This document shows, in pieces, positions 7,426-15,234 of a stretch of 24,518 nucleotides of DNA (within the stretch, counting starts at the first letter, position 1; each line of letters begins with the position of its first letter). Both the position numbers and the translations under genes were made by a program. Source of the DNA: Paludibacteraceae bacterium. GTDB taxonomy: Bacteria; Bacteroidota; Bacteroidia; Bacteroidales; Paludibacteraceae. The stretch spans positions 1-24,518 of the forward strand of contig CAJGDW010000011.1 of NCBI GenBank assembly GCA_904502115.1, read 5' to 3'. Below the pieces are notes generated by a model. It ran no database searches, had not been told where the DNA came from, and was given only the letters and a program-made list of their open reading frames with translations.

Positions 7426-8535
7426 ATGGCCGAAAGTTCATTATTAGAAAAAATAGAAGGTTTATACCACAAATTCGACGAGGTATCGACCCTGATTACC
7501 GACCCTTCGGTAATTGCCGATATGCGTCGTTTTGTAAAACTAAACAAAGAATACCGCGATTTGGAACAAATTGTGAACGCGGGCAATAAATACAAAACCA
7601 TTTTGGCACACATTGCCGAAGCCAAGGAGTTGTTACAAACCGAAAGCGACCCCGACTTGCGCGAAATGGCCAAAGCCGAATTGGACGAATTGGAGCCTCA
7701 AGTAGCTCCAATGGAAGAAGAAATCAAGCTGTTGCTGATTCCTGCCGACCCCGAAGATGCTAAAAATGCCATCGTCGAAATTAGAGGCGGTACCGGTGGC
7801 GACGAAGCCGCTATTTTTGCTGGCGACCTATTCAAAATGTACAGCAAATACTGCGAAATGAAAGGTTGGCGCTTAGAGGTAACTTCGATGAACGAAGGTA
7901 CATCGGGCGGTTACAAAGAAATTGTATTCAATGTAACGGGCGAAGGCGTGTACGGCATTTTGAAATACGAATCGGGCGTACACCGTGTTCAACGCGTTCC
8001 TGCTACCGAAACACAAGGCCGTGTGCATACCTCGGCAGCTACCGTAGCCGTTCTTCCCGAAGCCGACGAATTTGATGTAGAAATCAACGAAGGCGAAATT
8101 AAATGGGATACCTTCCGTTCCAGTGGAGCCGGTGGTCAGAATGTAAACAAGGTGGAATCGGGTGTGCGTTTGCGTTACATGTGGAAAAACCCAGTAACCG
8201 GTACGGTAGAAGAAATTTTGATTGAGTGTACCGAAACCCGCGACCAACCTAAAAACCGCGAACGTGCCCTATCGCGCTTGCGCACCATGATTTACGACCG
8301 AGAACACCAAAAATACTTGGATGACATTGCATCGCGCCGTAAAACCATGGTATCAACTGGCGACCGTAGTGCTAAAATTAGAACCTACAACTATCCACAA
8401 GGACGTATTACCGATCATCGCATCAACTATACCATATACAACCTAAATGCTTTTATGGGCGGCGATATTCAAGACTGCATAGACCACCTTATTGTAGCCG
8501 AAAATGCCGAACGCATGAAAGAAAGTCAGTTATAA
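7426..8535 (+). CDS. prfA: Peptide chain release factor 1
   Basis: RF1 recognises UAA and UAG in the ribosomal A site and triggers peptide release. The 369-residue product has the PAT codon-recognition tripeptide at residues 192-194 (RVPATETQGR), which marks RF1 rather than RF2. The catalytic GGQ is at 236-238 (SSGAGGQNVNKVESGVRL). EIRGGTGGDEAA lies before them and the C-terminal MGGDIQDCIDHL is present. The start ATG lies just after an AT-rich stretch. REP-like hairpins lie on both sides of the gene in opposite orientation. Placement between purM and pyrF is, as far as I recall, a common Bacteroidetes order. Confidence 0.96.
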   Translation: MAESSLLEKIEGLYHKFDEVSTLITDPSVIADMRRFVKLNKEYRDLEQIVNAGNKYKTILAHIAEAKELLQTESDPDLREMAKAELDELEPQVAPMEEEIKLLLIPADPEDAKNAIVEIRGGTGGDEAAIFAGDLFKMYSKYCEMKGWRLEVTSMNEGTSGGYKEIVFNVTGEGVYGILKYESGVHRVQRVPATETQGRVHTSAATVAVLPEADEFDVEINEGEIKWDTFRSSGAGGQNVNKVESGVRLRYMWKNPVTGTVEEILIECTETRDQPKNRERALSRLRTMIYDREHQKYLDDIASRRKTMVSTGDRSAKIRTYNYPQGRITDHRINYTIYNLNAFMGGDIQDCIDHLIVAENAERMKESQL

Positions 8536-8537
8536 TG

Positions 8538-8576
8538 TTTTATCGGTCACTGAGCCTGTCGAAGTGCCCGATAAAA
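8538..8576 (-). repeat. REP-like hairpin S2, 2 bp after the prfA stop codon
   Basis: Read on the minus strand it is TTTATCGGGCAC, loop TTCGACAGGCTCA, then GTGACCGATAAA: a 12-bp stem with the same single G.A mismatch at the fourth pair from the loop as S1. The outer stem bases differ from S1 on both arms, so pairing is retained. Its position just after a stop codon could make it a transcript-end or mRNA-stabilising structure, but it has no T tract. Confidence 0.85.
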
Positions 8577-8590
8577 TTAAATTAATATAA

Positions 8591-8619
8591 GCGGGGGCTT
8601 CGACAAGCTCAGCCACCGC
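8591..8619 (+). repeat. REP-like hairpin S3 (loop TTCGACAAGCTCA)
   Basis: GCGGGGGC pairs with GCCACCGC over eight positions around the loop TTCGACAAGCTCA, again with a G.A mismatch at the fourth pair from the loop. The stem sequence is largely different from S1 and S2 while the loop is the same apart from A/G. It is oriented opposite to S2, 14 bp away, so S2 and S3 make a head-to-head pair in the prfA-pyrF spacer. Confidence 0.85.
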
Positions 8620-8635
8620 CTAAAAACAAGCCTAT

Positions 8636-9469
8636 ATGACACGAGAAGAACTTTTTGAGAACATCAAACGCAAAAAATCGTTTCTTTGCGTTGGTTTGGA
8701 CACCGATATTACCAAAATTCCCGAGCATCTTTTTGAAAACGAAGATGCCATGTTTGATTTTAACAAAGCCATTATTGATGCCACCGCGCCTTACTGCGTA
8801 GCATACAAACCCAATTTGGCTTTTTACGAAAGCATTGGCTTAGCAGGATGGGATGTTTTGGAAAGAACCATCGACTACATCAAAACCAACTATCCAGACC
8901 AATTCTTGATTGCTGATGCTAAACGTGGCGACATTGGTAACACATCGGCCATGTATGCTCGCACTTTCTTTGGTAACATGGATTTTGATACCGTAACCGT
9001 AGCACCTTACATGGGCGAAGACAGCGTATCTCCTTTCTTGTCGTATCCTGGCAAATTTGTTACCCTATTGGCGCTAACTTCTAACAAAGGAGCTTTCGAT
9101 TTCCAACTTATCGAAGACAAAGAAGACGGCAAACGCTTGTTTGAAAAAGTGTTGGAAACCTCTAAAAAATGGGGCAACGAAGATCAATTGATGTACGTAG
9201 TAGGTGCTACCAAAGCCGAAATGCTATCGGACATTCGTAAAATTGTTCCAGACAGTTTCTTGTTGGTACCAGGTGTTGGTGCACAAGGTGGCAGTTTGCA
9301 AGCCGTTGCACAATACGGTATGAACAGCCAATGCGGTTTGTTGGTAAACTCATCGCGTGCCATCATTTACGCCGACAACAGCGAAAACTTTGCCGAAGCA
9401 GCTGGTAAAGCCGCTGCCGAAGTACAAGCCGAAATGGCCGAACTACTCCAAGCACACAACCTTATCTAA
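8636..9469 (+). CDS. pyrF: Orotidine 5'-phosphate decarboxylase (type 2)
   Basis: PyrF makes UMP from OMP, the last step of de novo pyrimidine synthesis. The 277-residue length and sequence fit the longer type 2 family. The catalytic D-K-D set is in LIADAKRGDIGNTSAMYA (D94, K96, D99), and the substrate site includes FLCVGLDTD near the N-terminus and VAYKPNLAFYE. LLVPGVGAQGGSLQA and LLVNSSRAIIYA form the phosphate-binding end of the barrel. The ATG lies 16 bp after hairpin S3. The HD-domain gene follows by 6 bp, so the two are probably in one operon. Confidence 0.95.
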   Translation: MTREELFENIKRKKSFLCVGLDTDITKIPEHLFENEDAMFDFNKAIIDATAPYCVAYKPNLAFYESIGLAGWDVLERTIDYIKTNYPDQFLIADAKRGDIGNTSAMYARTFFGNMDFDTVTVAPYMGEDSVSPFLSYPGKFVTLLALTSNKGAFDFQLIEDKEDGKRLFEKVLETSKKWGNEDQLMYVVGATKAEMLSDIRKIVPDSFLLVPGVGAQGGSLQAVAQYGMNSQCGLLVNSSRAIIYADNSENFAEAAGKAAAEVQAEMAELLQAHNLI

Positions 9470-9475
9470 TCGATA

Positions 9476-10687
9476 ATGGCGAATAAAAAGAAAATCATTA
9501 ACGACCCTGTTTTTGGTTTCATTACCTTGCCCAGCGAATTGTTGTACGATTTATTGCAACATCCGCTGGTGCATCGCTTAACACGCATCAAGCAGTTAGG
9601 CTTAACGTCGTATGTCTACCCTGGCACACAACACACCCGTTTTCAACACTCGTTGGGTGCCTTGCATTTGATGACCGAAGCCATCAAAACCTTGCAAAAC
9701 AAAGGGAACGAAATTACTGACGACGAAGCCAATGCTGTTTACGCAGCTATTTTACTGCACGATTTAGGTCATGGACCTTTTTCGCATACGTTAGAAGATT
9801 TCTTTTTCACCAACCACTCGCACGAAGAGGTGGGTTTAGCCCTTATCGAACAACTCAACCAAGATTTTAACGGCAAGCTAGACCTTACCCTTCAAATTTT
9901 ACGCGGCACCTACCCCAAAGGTTACTTACACGAATTGGTATCGGGACAATTGGACATGGACCGATTGGACTACCTACGACGCGACAGTTTCTTTTCGGGC
10001 GTTACCGAGGGCAACATTGGTTCGGCACGCATCATCAAGATGCTCAACATCAAAAACGATAAATTGGTGGTAGAAGCCAAGGGCATCTATTCTATCGAGA
10101 ACTTTTTGATGAGCCGACGCTTGATGTATTGGCAAGTTTACCTGCACAAAACAGCATACGCCGCCGAAATCATGCTGCACAAAACCATGCTCCGTGCTCG
10201 CTATGTAGCGGGGCAAGACCCTACCCTTTTTGGTAGCGAGTCGCTGCGCTATTTCTTGCAACAAGGAGCAACCAAGTTAAGCCAAGAGGCGCTGCAACAT
10301 TTCACTCAATTGGACGACTCCGATATTTGGGTAGCCCTAAAATCGTGGTGTCATCACCCCGACAAAGTGTTATCGCTCTTAAGTAACGGAATTGTTAATC
10401 GTCGCATCTTTAAAGTGGAGATTTCCAACACTCCCTTCGACGAAAATTACCTATTGGAGCGAGCCAATCTATTAGCTCAACAATTGCAACTTTCACCACA
10501 AGATGTTGACTTCCTAACATCGTACAAGAAGGTTACCAACAACCTGTACCGAGAAGACGACAATGCCATTGACATCCTGTTTAGCGATGGAACTACCAAG
10601 CGAATTTCGGAAGCATCGGACATGTTCAATTTGGATGTACTTTCCAAACCGATACACAAGTACTATTACTGTCATTTTAGAACTTAA
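9476..10687 (+). CDS. HD-domain phosphohydrolase (dGTPase/SAMHD1-like superfamily)
   Basis: The 403-residue protein has the metal-binding pattern of HD phosphohydrolases: H58 in RFQHSLGALHLM, the HD pair H95-D96 in LLHDLGHGPFSH, and a later aspartate in SGQLDMDRLDYLRRDSFF at about 158-170. The start PVFGFITLPSELLYDLLQHP is typical of the YwfO/YdhJ-like subgroup related to dGTP triphosphohydrolases and SAMHD1. The substrate is not known; a (d)NTP or other phosphorylated nucleotide is likely by family. The gene sits between pyrF (6 bp upstream) and the lpx cluster, next to which this family is often found in Bacteroidetes. No signal peptide or membrane segment is seen. Confidence 0.85.
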   Translation: MANKKKIINDPVFGFITLPSELLYDLLQHPLVHRLTRIKQLGLTSYVYPGTQHTRFQHSLGALHLMTEAIKTLQNKGNEITDDEANAVYAAILLHDLGHGPFSHTLEDFFFTNHSHEEVGLALIEQLNQDFNGKLDLTLQILRGTYPKGYLHELVSGQLDMDRLDYLRRDSFFSGVTEGNIGSARIIKMLNIKNDKLVVEAKGIYSIENFLMSRRLMYWQVYLHKTAYAAEIMLHKTMLRARYVAGQDPTLFGSESLRYFLQQGATKLSQEALQHFTQLDDSDIWVALKSWCHHPDKVLSLLSNGIVNRRIFKVEISNTPFDENYLLERANLLAQQLQLSPQDVDFLTSYKKVTNNLYREDDNAIDILFSDGTTKRISEASDMFNLDVLSKPIHKYYYCHFRT

Positions 10688-10689
10688 AA

Positions 10690-10721
10690 TTTGTTTATTC
10701 TATTAAAAAAATGTAACTTTG
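10690..10721 (+). promoter_or_regulatory. Promoter for the lpxD-lpxC-lpxA-glnS run
   Basis: TTTG (10690-10693), 20 bp, then TAACTTTG (10714-10721) matches the Bacteroidetes sigma factor consensus at both boxes. The lpxD ATG is 16 bp downstream, leaving a very short leader. Confidence 0.75.
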
Positions 10722-10737
10722 TACAAATTTTGACTAT

Positions 10738-11790
10738 ATGGAATTTTCTGCAACACAATTAGCCGCTGTACTAAAAGGAACCATCGAAGGAGATGCCAAT
10801 GCACTTGTTCACGACTATGCAAAAATAGAAGAAGGCAAACCTGGCACTTTATCCTTTTTATCGAATCCTAAGTACGAAAACTACCTTTACGAAACCGAGG
10901 CAAGCATTGTGTTAGTCAACAACGATTTTAAGCCTACTAAACCCGTTAAAGCAACCTTAATTAGAGTACCCAATGCCTATTTAGCATTGGCTACATTGCT
11001 TCAAATGGCAGATCAATACAAACCCGGCAAATCGGGCATTGATCCAACCGCGCAAATTGCAGCATCGGCTACCGTTGGTAAGAATTGTTACATCGGTCCA
11101 TTTGTTTATATTGGCGAAAATGTTGTCATTGGCGATAATACCCAAATTTACTCACATTGTGCCATCAACGAAAATGCTAAAATTGGTAGTAACAACATCC
11201 TATACAACGGCGTAGTGGTTTACCATGAATGCGTTATTGGCAACAACTGTATTTTCCATGCTGGAGCAATTGTAGGTGCTGATGGTTTTGGATTTGCCAA
11301 AAATCCAGATGGTTCGTACTTTAAAATGCCTCAAAACGGCAATGTTATTGTAGAAGATAACGTAGAAATTGGAGCCAATACCTGCATTGACAGAGGTAGC
11401 ATGGGTCCTACCATTGTACACAGTGGTGTTAAACTAGACAATCATATTCAAATTGGACACAATGCCGAAATCGGTAGCAATACGGTTATGGCGGCTTGCA
11501 CAGCTGTTGCAGGATCGGCCAAAGTTGGCGAAGAATGTATTTTTGCTGGCTTTGTAGGCATTGCAGGACACATTAGTGTGGCCGACAGAACCAGTGTGGG
11601 TGCATTCTCTGGCGTTACCAAAGGGGTAAGAAACCCAGGGCAAGCTTACCATGGTCCTACCGCTCTTCCTGCTATGCAAAACAAAAAAGCGTTTGCCGTG
11701 TACAAGAACCTACCCGATTTGAGAAAAGAATTCTACGAACTTCAAAAAGAAGTTGCAGCCCTAAAAGAACTATTAAAACAAAAAGACTAA
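10738..11790 (+). CDS. lpxD: UDP-3-O-(3-hydroxyacyl)glucosamine N-acyltransferase
   Basis: LpxD adds the second 3-hydroxyacyl chain (N-linked, from acyl-ACP) to UDP-acyl-glucosamine in lipid A synthesis. The 350 residues comprise an N-terminal uridine-binding domain (about 1-100, with GTLSFLSNPKYENYLYET), a left-handed beta helix of hexapeptide repeats (about 100-310), and a helical tail (LRKEFYELQKEVAALKELL). The catalytic base corresponds to H241 in HIQIGHNAEIG. GADGFGFAKNPDG and GANTCIDRGSMG are further family motifs. It has its own promoter and is followed by lpxC after 1 bp. Confidence 0.96.
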   Translation: MEFSATQLAAVLKGTIEGDANALVHDYAKIEEGKPGTLSFLSNPKYENYLYETEASIVLVNNDFKPTKPVKATLIRVPNAYLALATLLQMADQYKPGKSGIDPTAQIAASATVGKNCYIGPFVYIGENVVIGDNTQIYSHCAINENAKIGSNNILYNGVVVYHECVIGNNCIFHAGAIVGADGFGFAKNPDGSYFKMPQNGNVIVEDNVEIGANTCIDRGSMGPTIVHSGVKLDNHIQIGHNAEIGSNTVMAACTAVAGSAKVGEECIFAGFVGIAGHISVADRTSVGAFSGVTKGVRNPGQAYHGPTALPAMQNKKAFAVYKNLPDLRKEFYELQKEVAALKELLKQKD

Positions 11791-11791
11791 G

Positions 11792-12691
11792 ATGGTACAA
11801 CATACGCTAGCACAAGCATTCACTCTTAACGGGAAAGGATTGCACACCGGTTTGCAAATTACTGCTAAGTTTTGCCCAGCAGCAGAAAATGCTGGCATCA
11901 AACTTATTCGTACCGACCTACCCAATCAACCCGTTATTGAAGCCTTAGCATCGAACGTGGCTGCTACCGAACGTGGCACCGTAGTTGCCAACGGCAATGC
12001 AGCGGTTAGCACCATCGAACATGCCATGGCAGCACTGATGGCGTACGGCATCGATAACTGTACTATCGAAATCAACGCTCCCGAGATGCCTATTTTGGAC
12101 GGAAGCGCTCAGTGGATTGTAGCCGCCATTAAAGAAGCAGGCATTGTAGCACAAGAAGCACCTCGTCGCTACTTTGAGGTAAAAGAAAAAATGGAATTCG
12201 AGCACAATGGTTCATCCATTACCCTTCTGCCCAGCGATCATTTTTCGGCCGAAGTGCACGTTGATTTTCATTCGCCTATTCTTCCGCCTCAGGTTGCCAC
12301 CCTAGAATCGCTTACCGATTTCGAGAACGAAATAGCAGCGGCACGTACCTTCGTTTTTGTACGCGAAATTGCTCCGCTGTTGCAACATAACCTTATTAAA
12401 GGTGGCGATTTAGACAACGCCATCGTTATTTACGACAAAGAAATGTCGCAACAAGAGGTTGACAACTTGTGTAACCTACTCAACATTCCCACCATCGAAA
12501 TATCGGAATTAGGATACTTAAACAGAAAACCTTTGGTGTTTGAGAACGAACCTGCCCGCCATAAATTGCTTGATATTATTGGCGACTTATCGTTAATCGG
12601 GCTTCCTATTAAAGGAAAAGTAATTGCTCAAAAACCAGGTCATACCTTTAATACTCGAGTAGCCAAATTATTACTAGAAAAAATTGCATAA
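11792..12691 (+). CDS. lpxC: UDP-3-O-acyl-N-acetylglucosamine deacetylase, not fused to FabZ
   Basis: LpxC is the zinc amidase that commits precursor to lipid A. Likely zinc ligands are H77 (STIEHAMAAL) and H257/D261 (ARHKLLDIIGDL), with general acid-base H284 (KPGHTFN). MPILDGSAQW and RTFVFVREI are further conserved parts. The frame stops with TAA after 299 residues, about the size of a stand-alone LpxC. In many Bacteroidetes the homologue is a fused LpxC-FabZ protein of about 460 residues, so the absence of a FabZ part here is notable. There is no broken FabZ remnant: lpxA begins 15 bp after the stop. Confidence 0.95.
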   Translation: MVQHTLAQAFTLNGKGLHTGLQITAKFCPAAENAGIKLIRTDLPNQPVIEALASNVAATERGTVVANGNAAVSTIEHAMAALMAYGIDNCTIEINAPEMPILDGSAQWIVAAIKEAGIVAQEAPRRYFEVKEKMEFEHNGSSITLLPSDHFSAEVHVDFHSPILPPQVATLESLTDFENEIAAARTFVFVREIAPLLQHNLIKGGDLDNAIVIYDKEMSQQEVDNLCNLLNIPTIEISELGYLNRKPLVFENEPARHKLLDIIGDLSLIGLPIKGKVIAQKPGHTFNTRVAKLLLEKIA

Positions 12692-12706
12692 TTTAATACC
12701 AAGCCT

Positions 12707-13486
12707 ATGATATCACCTAATGCTTACGTACATCCAAATGCAAAACTAGGGAAAGATGTGATCATTGATGCCTTTGCCTACATTGACGATAATGTAGAAA
12801 TTGGCGACGGTACTCACGTTTTTGCCAACGCTACCATTTTATCGGGTGCGCGCATTGGCAAAAACTGCCGTATCTTCCCTAGCGCTGTTATTTCTGCTAT
12901 CCCTCAAGATTTAAAATTTAGAGGCGAAGAGACCACAGCAGTAATTGGCAACAATACCACTATCCGTGAGTGCGTAACCGTAAACCGTGGCACAGCATCA
13001 AGAGGAACTACCATTGTTGGTAGCAACTGTTTGCTAATGGCCTACTCTCACATTGCGCACGATTGTATTTTGCATGACAACATCATTATTGGCAATGCTA
13101 GTCAAATTGCAGGCGAGGTAGAAATTGACGACTGGGCTATTTTGAGCGGCAACTGTTTGATTCACCAATTCTGCCACATTGGTGCTCACATCATTATGCA
13201 AGGTGGATCACGCACCAGCAAAGACGTACCTCCTTACGTAACAGCAGGTCGCGATCCTTTGGCATTTGCCGGTATCAACCTAATTGGTTTGCGTCGTCGC
13301 GGTTTCTCGTCCGACCAAATCCAAACCATCCAGGAATGCTATCGTGCCTTGTATCAATCGGCATTAAACACCAGTCAGGCCATCGAAAAAATCGAAGCAG
13401 AATTACCTGCATCACCCGAAAGAGATACTATATTAAATTTCTTAAAGACTTCACAACGCGGCATTATTCGCGGATACCAAGATTGA
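12707..13486 (+). CDS. lpxA: Acyl-ACP--UDP-N-acetylglucosamine O-acyltransferase
   Basis: LpxA transfers a 3-hydroxyacyl chain to the 3-OH of UDP-GlcNAc, the first step of lipid A synthesis. The 259-residue protein is a trimeric left-handed beta helix with hexapeptide repeats from residue 2 to about 185, then an alpha-helical C-terminal domain. The catalytic histidine is H118 in LLMAYSHIAHDC, and NRGTASRGTT and GLRRRGFSSDQI are family landmarks. Order lpxD-lpxC-lpxA with tiny gaps points to a single transcript. Acyl chain length preference cannot be judged safely. Confidence 0.96.
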   Translation: MISPNAYVHPNAKLGKDVIIDAFAYIDDNVEIGDGTHVFANATILSGARIGKNCRIFPSAVISAIPQDLKFRGEETTAVIGNNTTIRECVTVNRGTASRGTTIVGSNCLLMAYSHIAHDCILHDNIIIGNASQIAGEVEIDDWAILSGNCLIHQFCHIGAHIIMQGGSRTSKDVPPYVTAGRDPLAFAGINLIGLRRRGFSSDQIQTIQECYRALYQSALNTSQAIEKIEAELPASPERDTILNFLKTSQRGIIRGYQD

Positions 13487-13495
13487 TAAACCATT

Positions 13496-15166
13496 ATGGA
13501 AGAAGTAGCAAAGAAATCGCTGAATTTCATTGAAGAGATTGTAGAAAAAGATTTAAAAGAAGGTAAAAACGACAATCGATTACAGACTCGTTTCCCACCC
13601 GAACCCAACGGATATTTACACATCGGTCATGCTAAAGCTATTTGCATGGACTTTGGCATTGCCCAACGTTACGGAGGTATTTGCAACCTTCGTTTTGACG
13701 ATACTAACCCTAGCAAAGAAGATGTAGAATACGTTGACTCTATCCAAGAAGACATTAAATGGCTTGGATTTGAATGGGGCAACATTTACTATGCATCCGA
13801 CTATTTCCCACAATTATGGGATTTGGCCGTTCAGCTTATCAAAGACGGGAAAGCATACATCGACGAGCAATCGGCCGAAGAAATTGCCAAACAAAAAGGT
13901 ACTCCTACCACTCCTGGTACCGAGAGCCCCTACCGTAACCGTCCTGTAGAAGAAAACTTGGCACTGTTTGCCAAAATGAACACAGGCGAAATTCCCGAAG
14001 GTGCTATGGTGCTTCGTGCAAAAATTGACATGGCTTCGCCTAACATGCACTTCCGCGATCCTATTATGTATCGCATCATTACCTCGCACCCACACCACCG
14101 TACCGGTACACAGTGGAAAGCCTATCCTATGTACGATTACGCACACGGACAATCGGACTATTTTGAAGGTGTTACCCACTCTATTTGTACCCTAGAATTT
14201 GTGGTACACCGTCCACTATACGATTGGTTTATCGATCAATTTGCTGATAGCGACTATCGCCCACGCCAATACGAATTTAACCGCTTGAACATTACCTATA
14301 CCGTAATGAGCAAACGTAAAATGTTGCAATTGGTACAAGAAGGCGTTGTAGCAGGTTGGGACGACCCTCGTATGCCTACCATTTGTGGTTTGCGCCGCAG
14401 AGGTTATACCCCCGAAGCCATTCGCGATTTTATTGACCGCATTGGTTACACCAAAGTAGACGGTATGATTGACGTATCGCTTTTGGAACACTCCATTCGC
14501 GAAGACCTTAAACCCAAAGCGCACCGTGTTAGTGCTCTATTCGACCCTATTAAATTGGTTATCACCAACTATCCAGAAGGTCAAAAAGAGTACATGACTA
14601 CCGATAACAACCCCGATAACGAAGCCGCAGGCACTCGCGAAATGCCATTTGGCAAAGAGATCTTTATTGAAAGAGGCGACTTTATGGAAGACGCTCCCAA
14701 AGATTTCTTCCGCCTTACCCCTGGAGGTCGCGAGGTTCGTCTAAAAAGCGCTTACATTATTCAATGCACTGGTTGCGAAAAAGACGAGAACGGTCAAGTT
14801 ACTACCGTTTACTGTACCTACGACCCCGATACCAAAAGCGGTACCGAAGGCAGCAAACGCAAAGTTAAAAGTACCATCAACTGGTTGGACAAAGATGGTT
14901 GCATAGAAGCAGAAGTTCGTTTATACGACCGCTTATTTAAGGTAGAAGACCCTGCTGCGTACGATGGCGATTTCCACGATCTACTAAACGAAGATTCATT
15001 GGAAATAAAAACAGCCTTAGTAGAAAAACACTTAGAAGGCGCACAAGCAGGCGATCATTTCCAATTCCTAAAAATTGGTTACTTTACGGTAGACAAAGAC
15101 AGCCAAGATGGCAAACTTATTCTAAACCGCACCGTATCGCTAAAAGACAATTGGGCCAAGAAATAA
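13496..15166 (+). CDS. glnS: Glutaminyl-tRNA synthetase
   Basis: This is a class I synthetase of 556 residues that charges tRNA-Gln directly. The HIGH motif is at residues 42-45 in FPPEPNGYLHIGHAKA, and the KMSKS equivalent is VMSKRK at about 270-275. LRFDDTNPSKED and the GlnRS-typical MYDYAHGQSDYFEGVTHSIC support glutaminyl rather than glutamyl specificity, as does the beta-barrel anticodon domain in the C-terminal half (FIERGDFMEDAPKDFFRLTP). It starts 9 bp after lpxA and ends just before a strong terminator, so it is likely the last gene of the lpx transcript. Confidence 0.96.
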   Translation: MEEVAKKSLNFIEEIVEKDLKEGKNDNRLQTRFPPEPNGYLHIGHAKAICMDFGIAQRYGGICNLRFDDTNPSKEDVEYVDSIQEDIKWLGFEWGNIYYASDYFPQLWDLAVQLIKDGKAYIDEQSAEEIAKQKGTPTTPGTESPYRNRPVEENLALFAKMNTGEIPEGAMVLRAKIDMASPNMHFRDPIMYRIITSHPHHRTGTQWKAYPMYDYAHGQSDYFEGVTHSICTLEFVVHRPLYDWFIDQFADSDYRPRQYEFNRLNITYTVMSKRKMLQLVQEGVVAGWDDPRMPTICGLRRRGYTPEAIRDFIDRIGYTKVDGMIDVSLLEHSIREDLKPKAHRVSALFDPIKLVITNYPEGQKEYMTTDNNPDNEAAGTREMPFGKEIFIERGDFMEDAPKDFFRLTPGGREVRLKSAYIIQCTGCEKDENGQVTTVYCTYDPDTKSGTEGSKRKVKSTINWLDKDGCIEAEVRLYDRLFKVEDPAAYDGDFHDLLNEDSLEIKTALVEKHLEGAQAGDHFQFLKIGYFTVDKDSQDGKLILNRTVSLKDNWAKK

Positions 15167-15182
15167 GCCACATAAAGGCATT

Positions 15183-15216
15183 AAAAAATCCGCTTCGTTA
15201 TTGAAGCGGATTTTTT
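15183..15216. terminator. Bidirectional intrinsic terminator between glnS and the SPT gene
   Basis: The stem AAAAAATCCGCTTC pairs perfectly with GAAGCGGATTTTTT around the 6-nt loop GTTATT. With A and T tracts on both sides it can end transcription from both converging genes. Confidence 0.92.
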
Positions 15217-15234
15217 GTTGGGTATTGAAAAGTA

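Noticed and set aside
8538..8576. Hairpin directly after prfA as an intrinsic terminator
   Set aside because: The loop is 13 nt, there is no T tract after either arm, and the same loop sequence occurs in hairpins elsewhere. It fits a dispersed repeat better.
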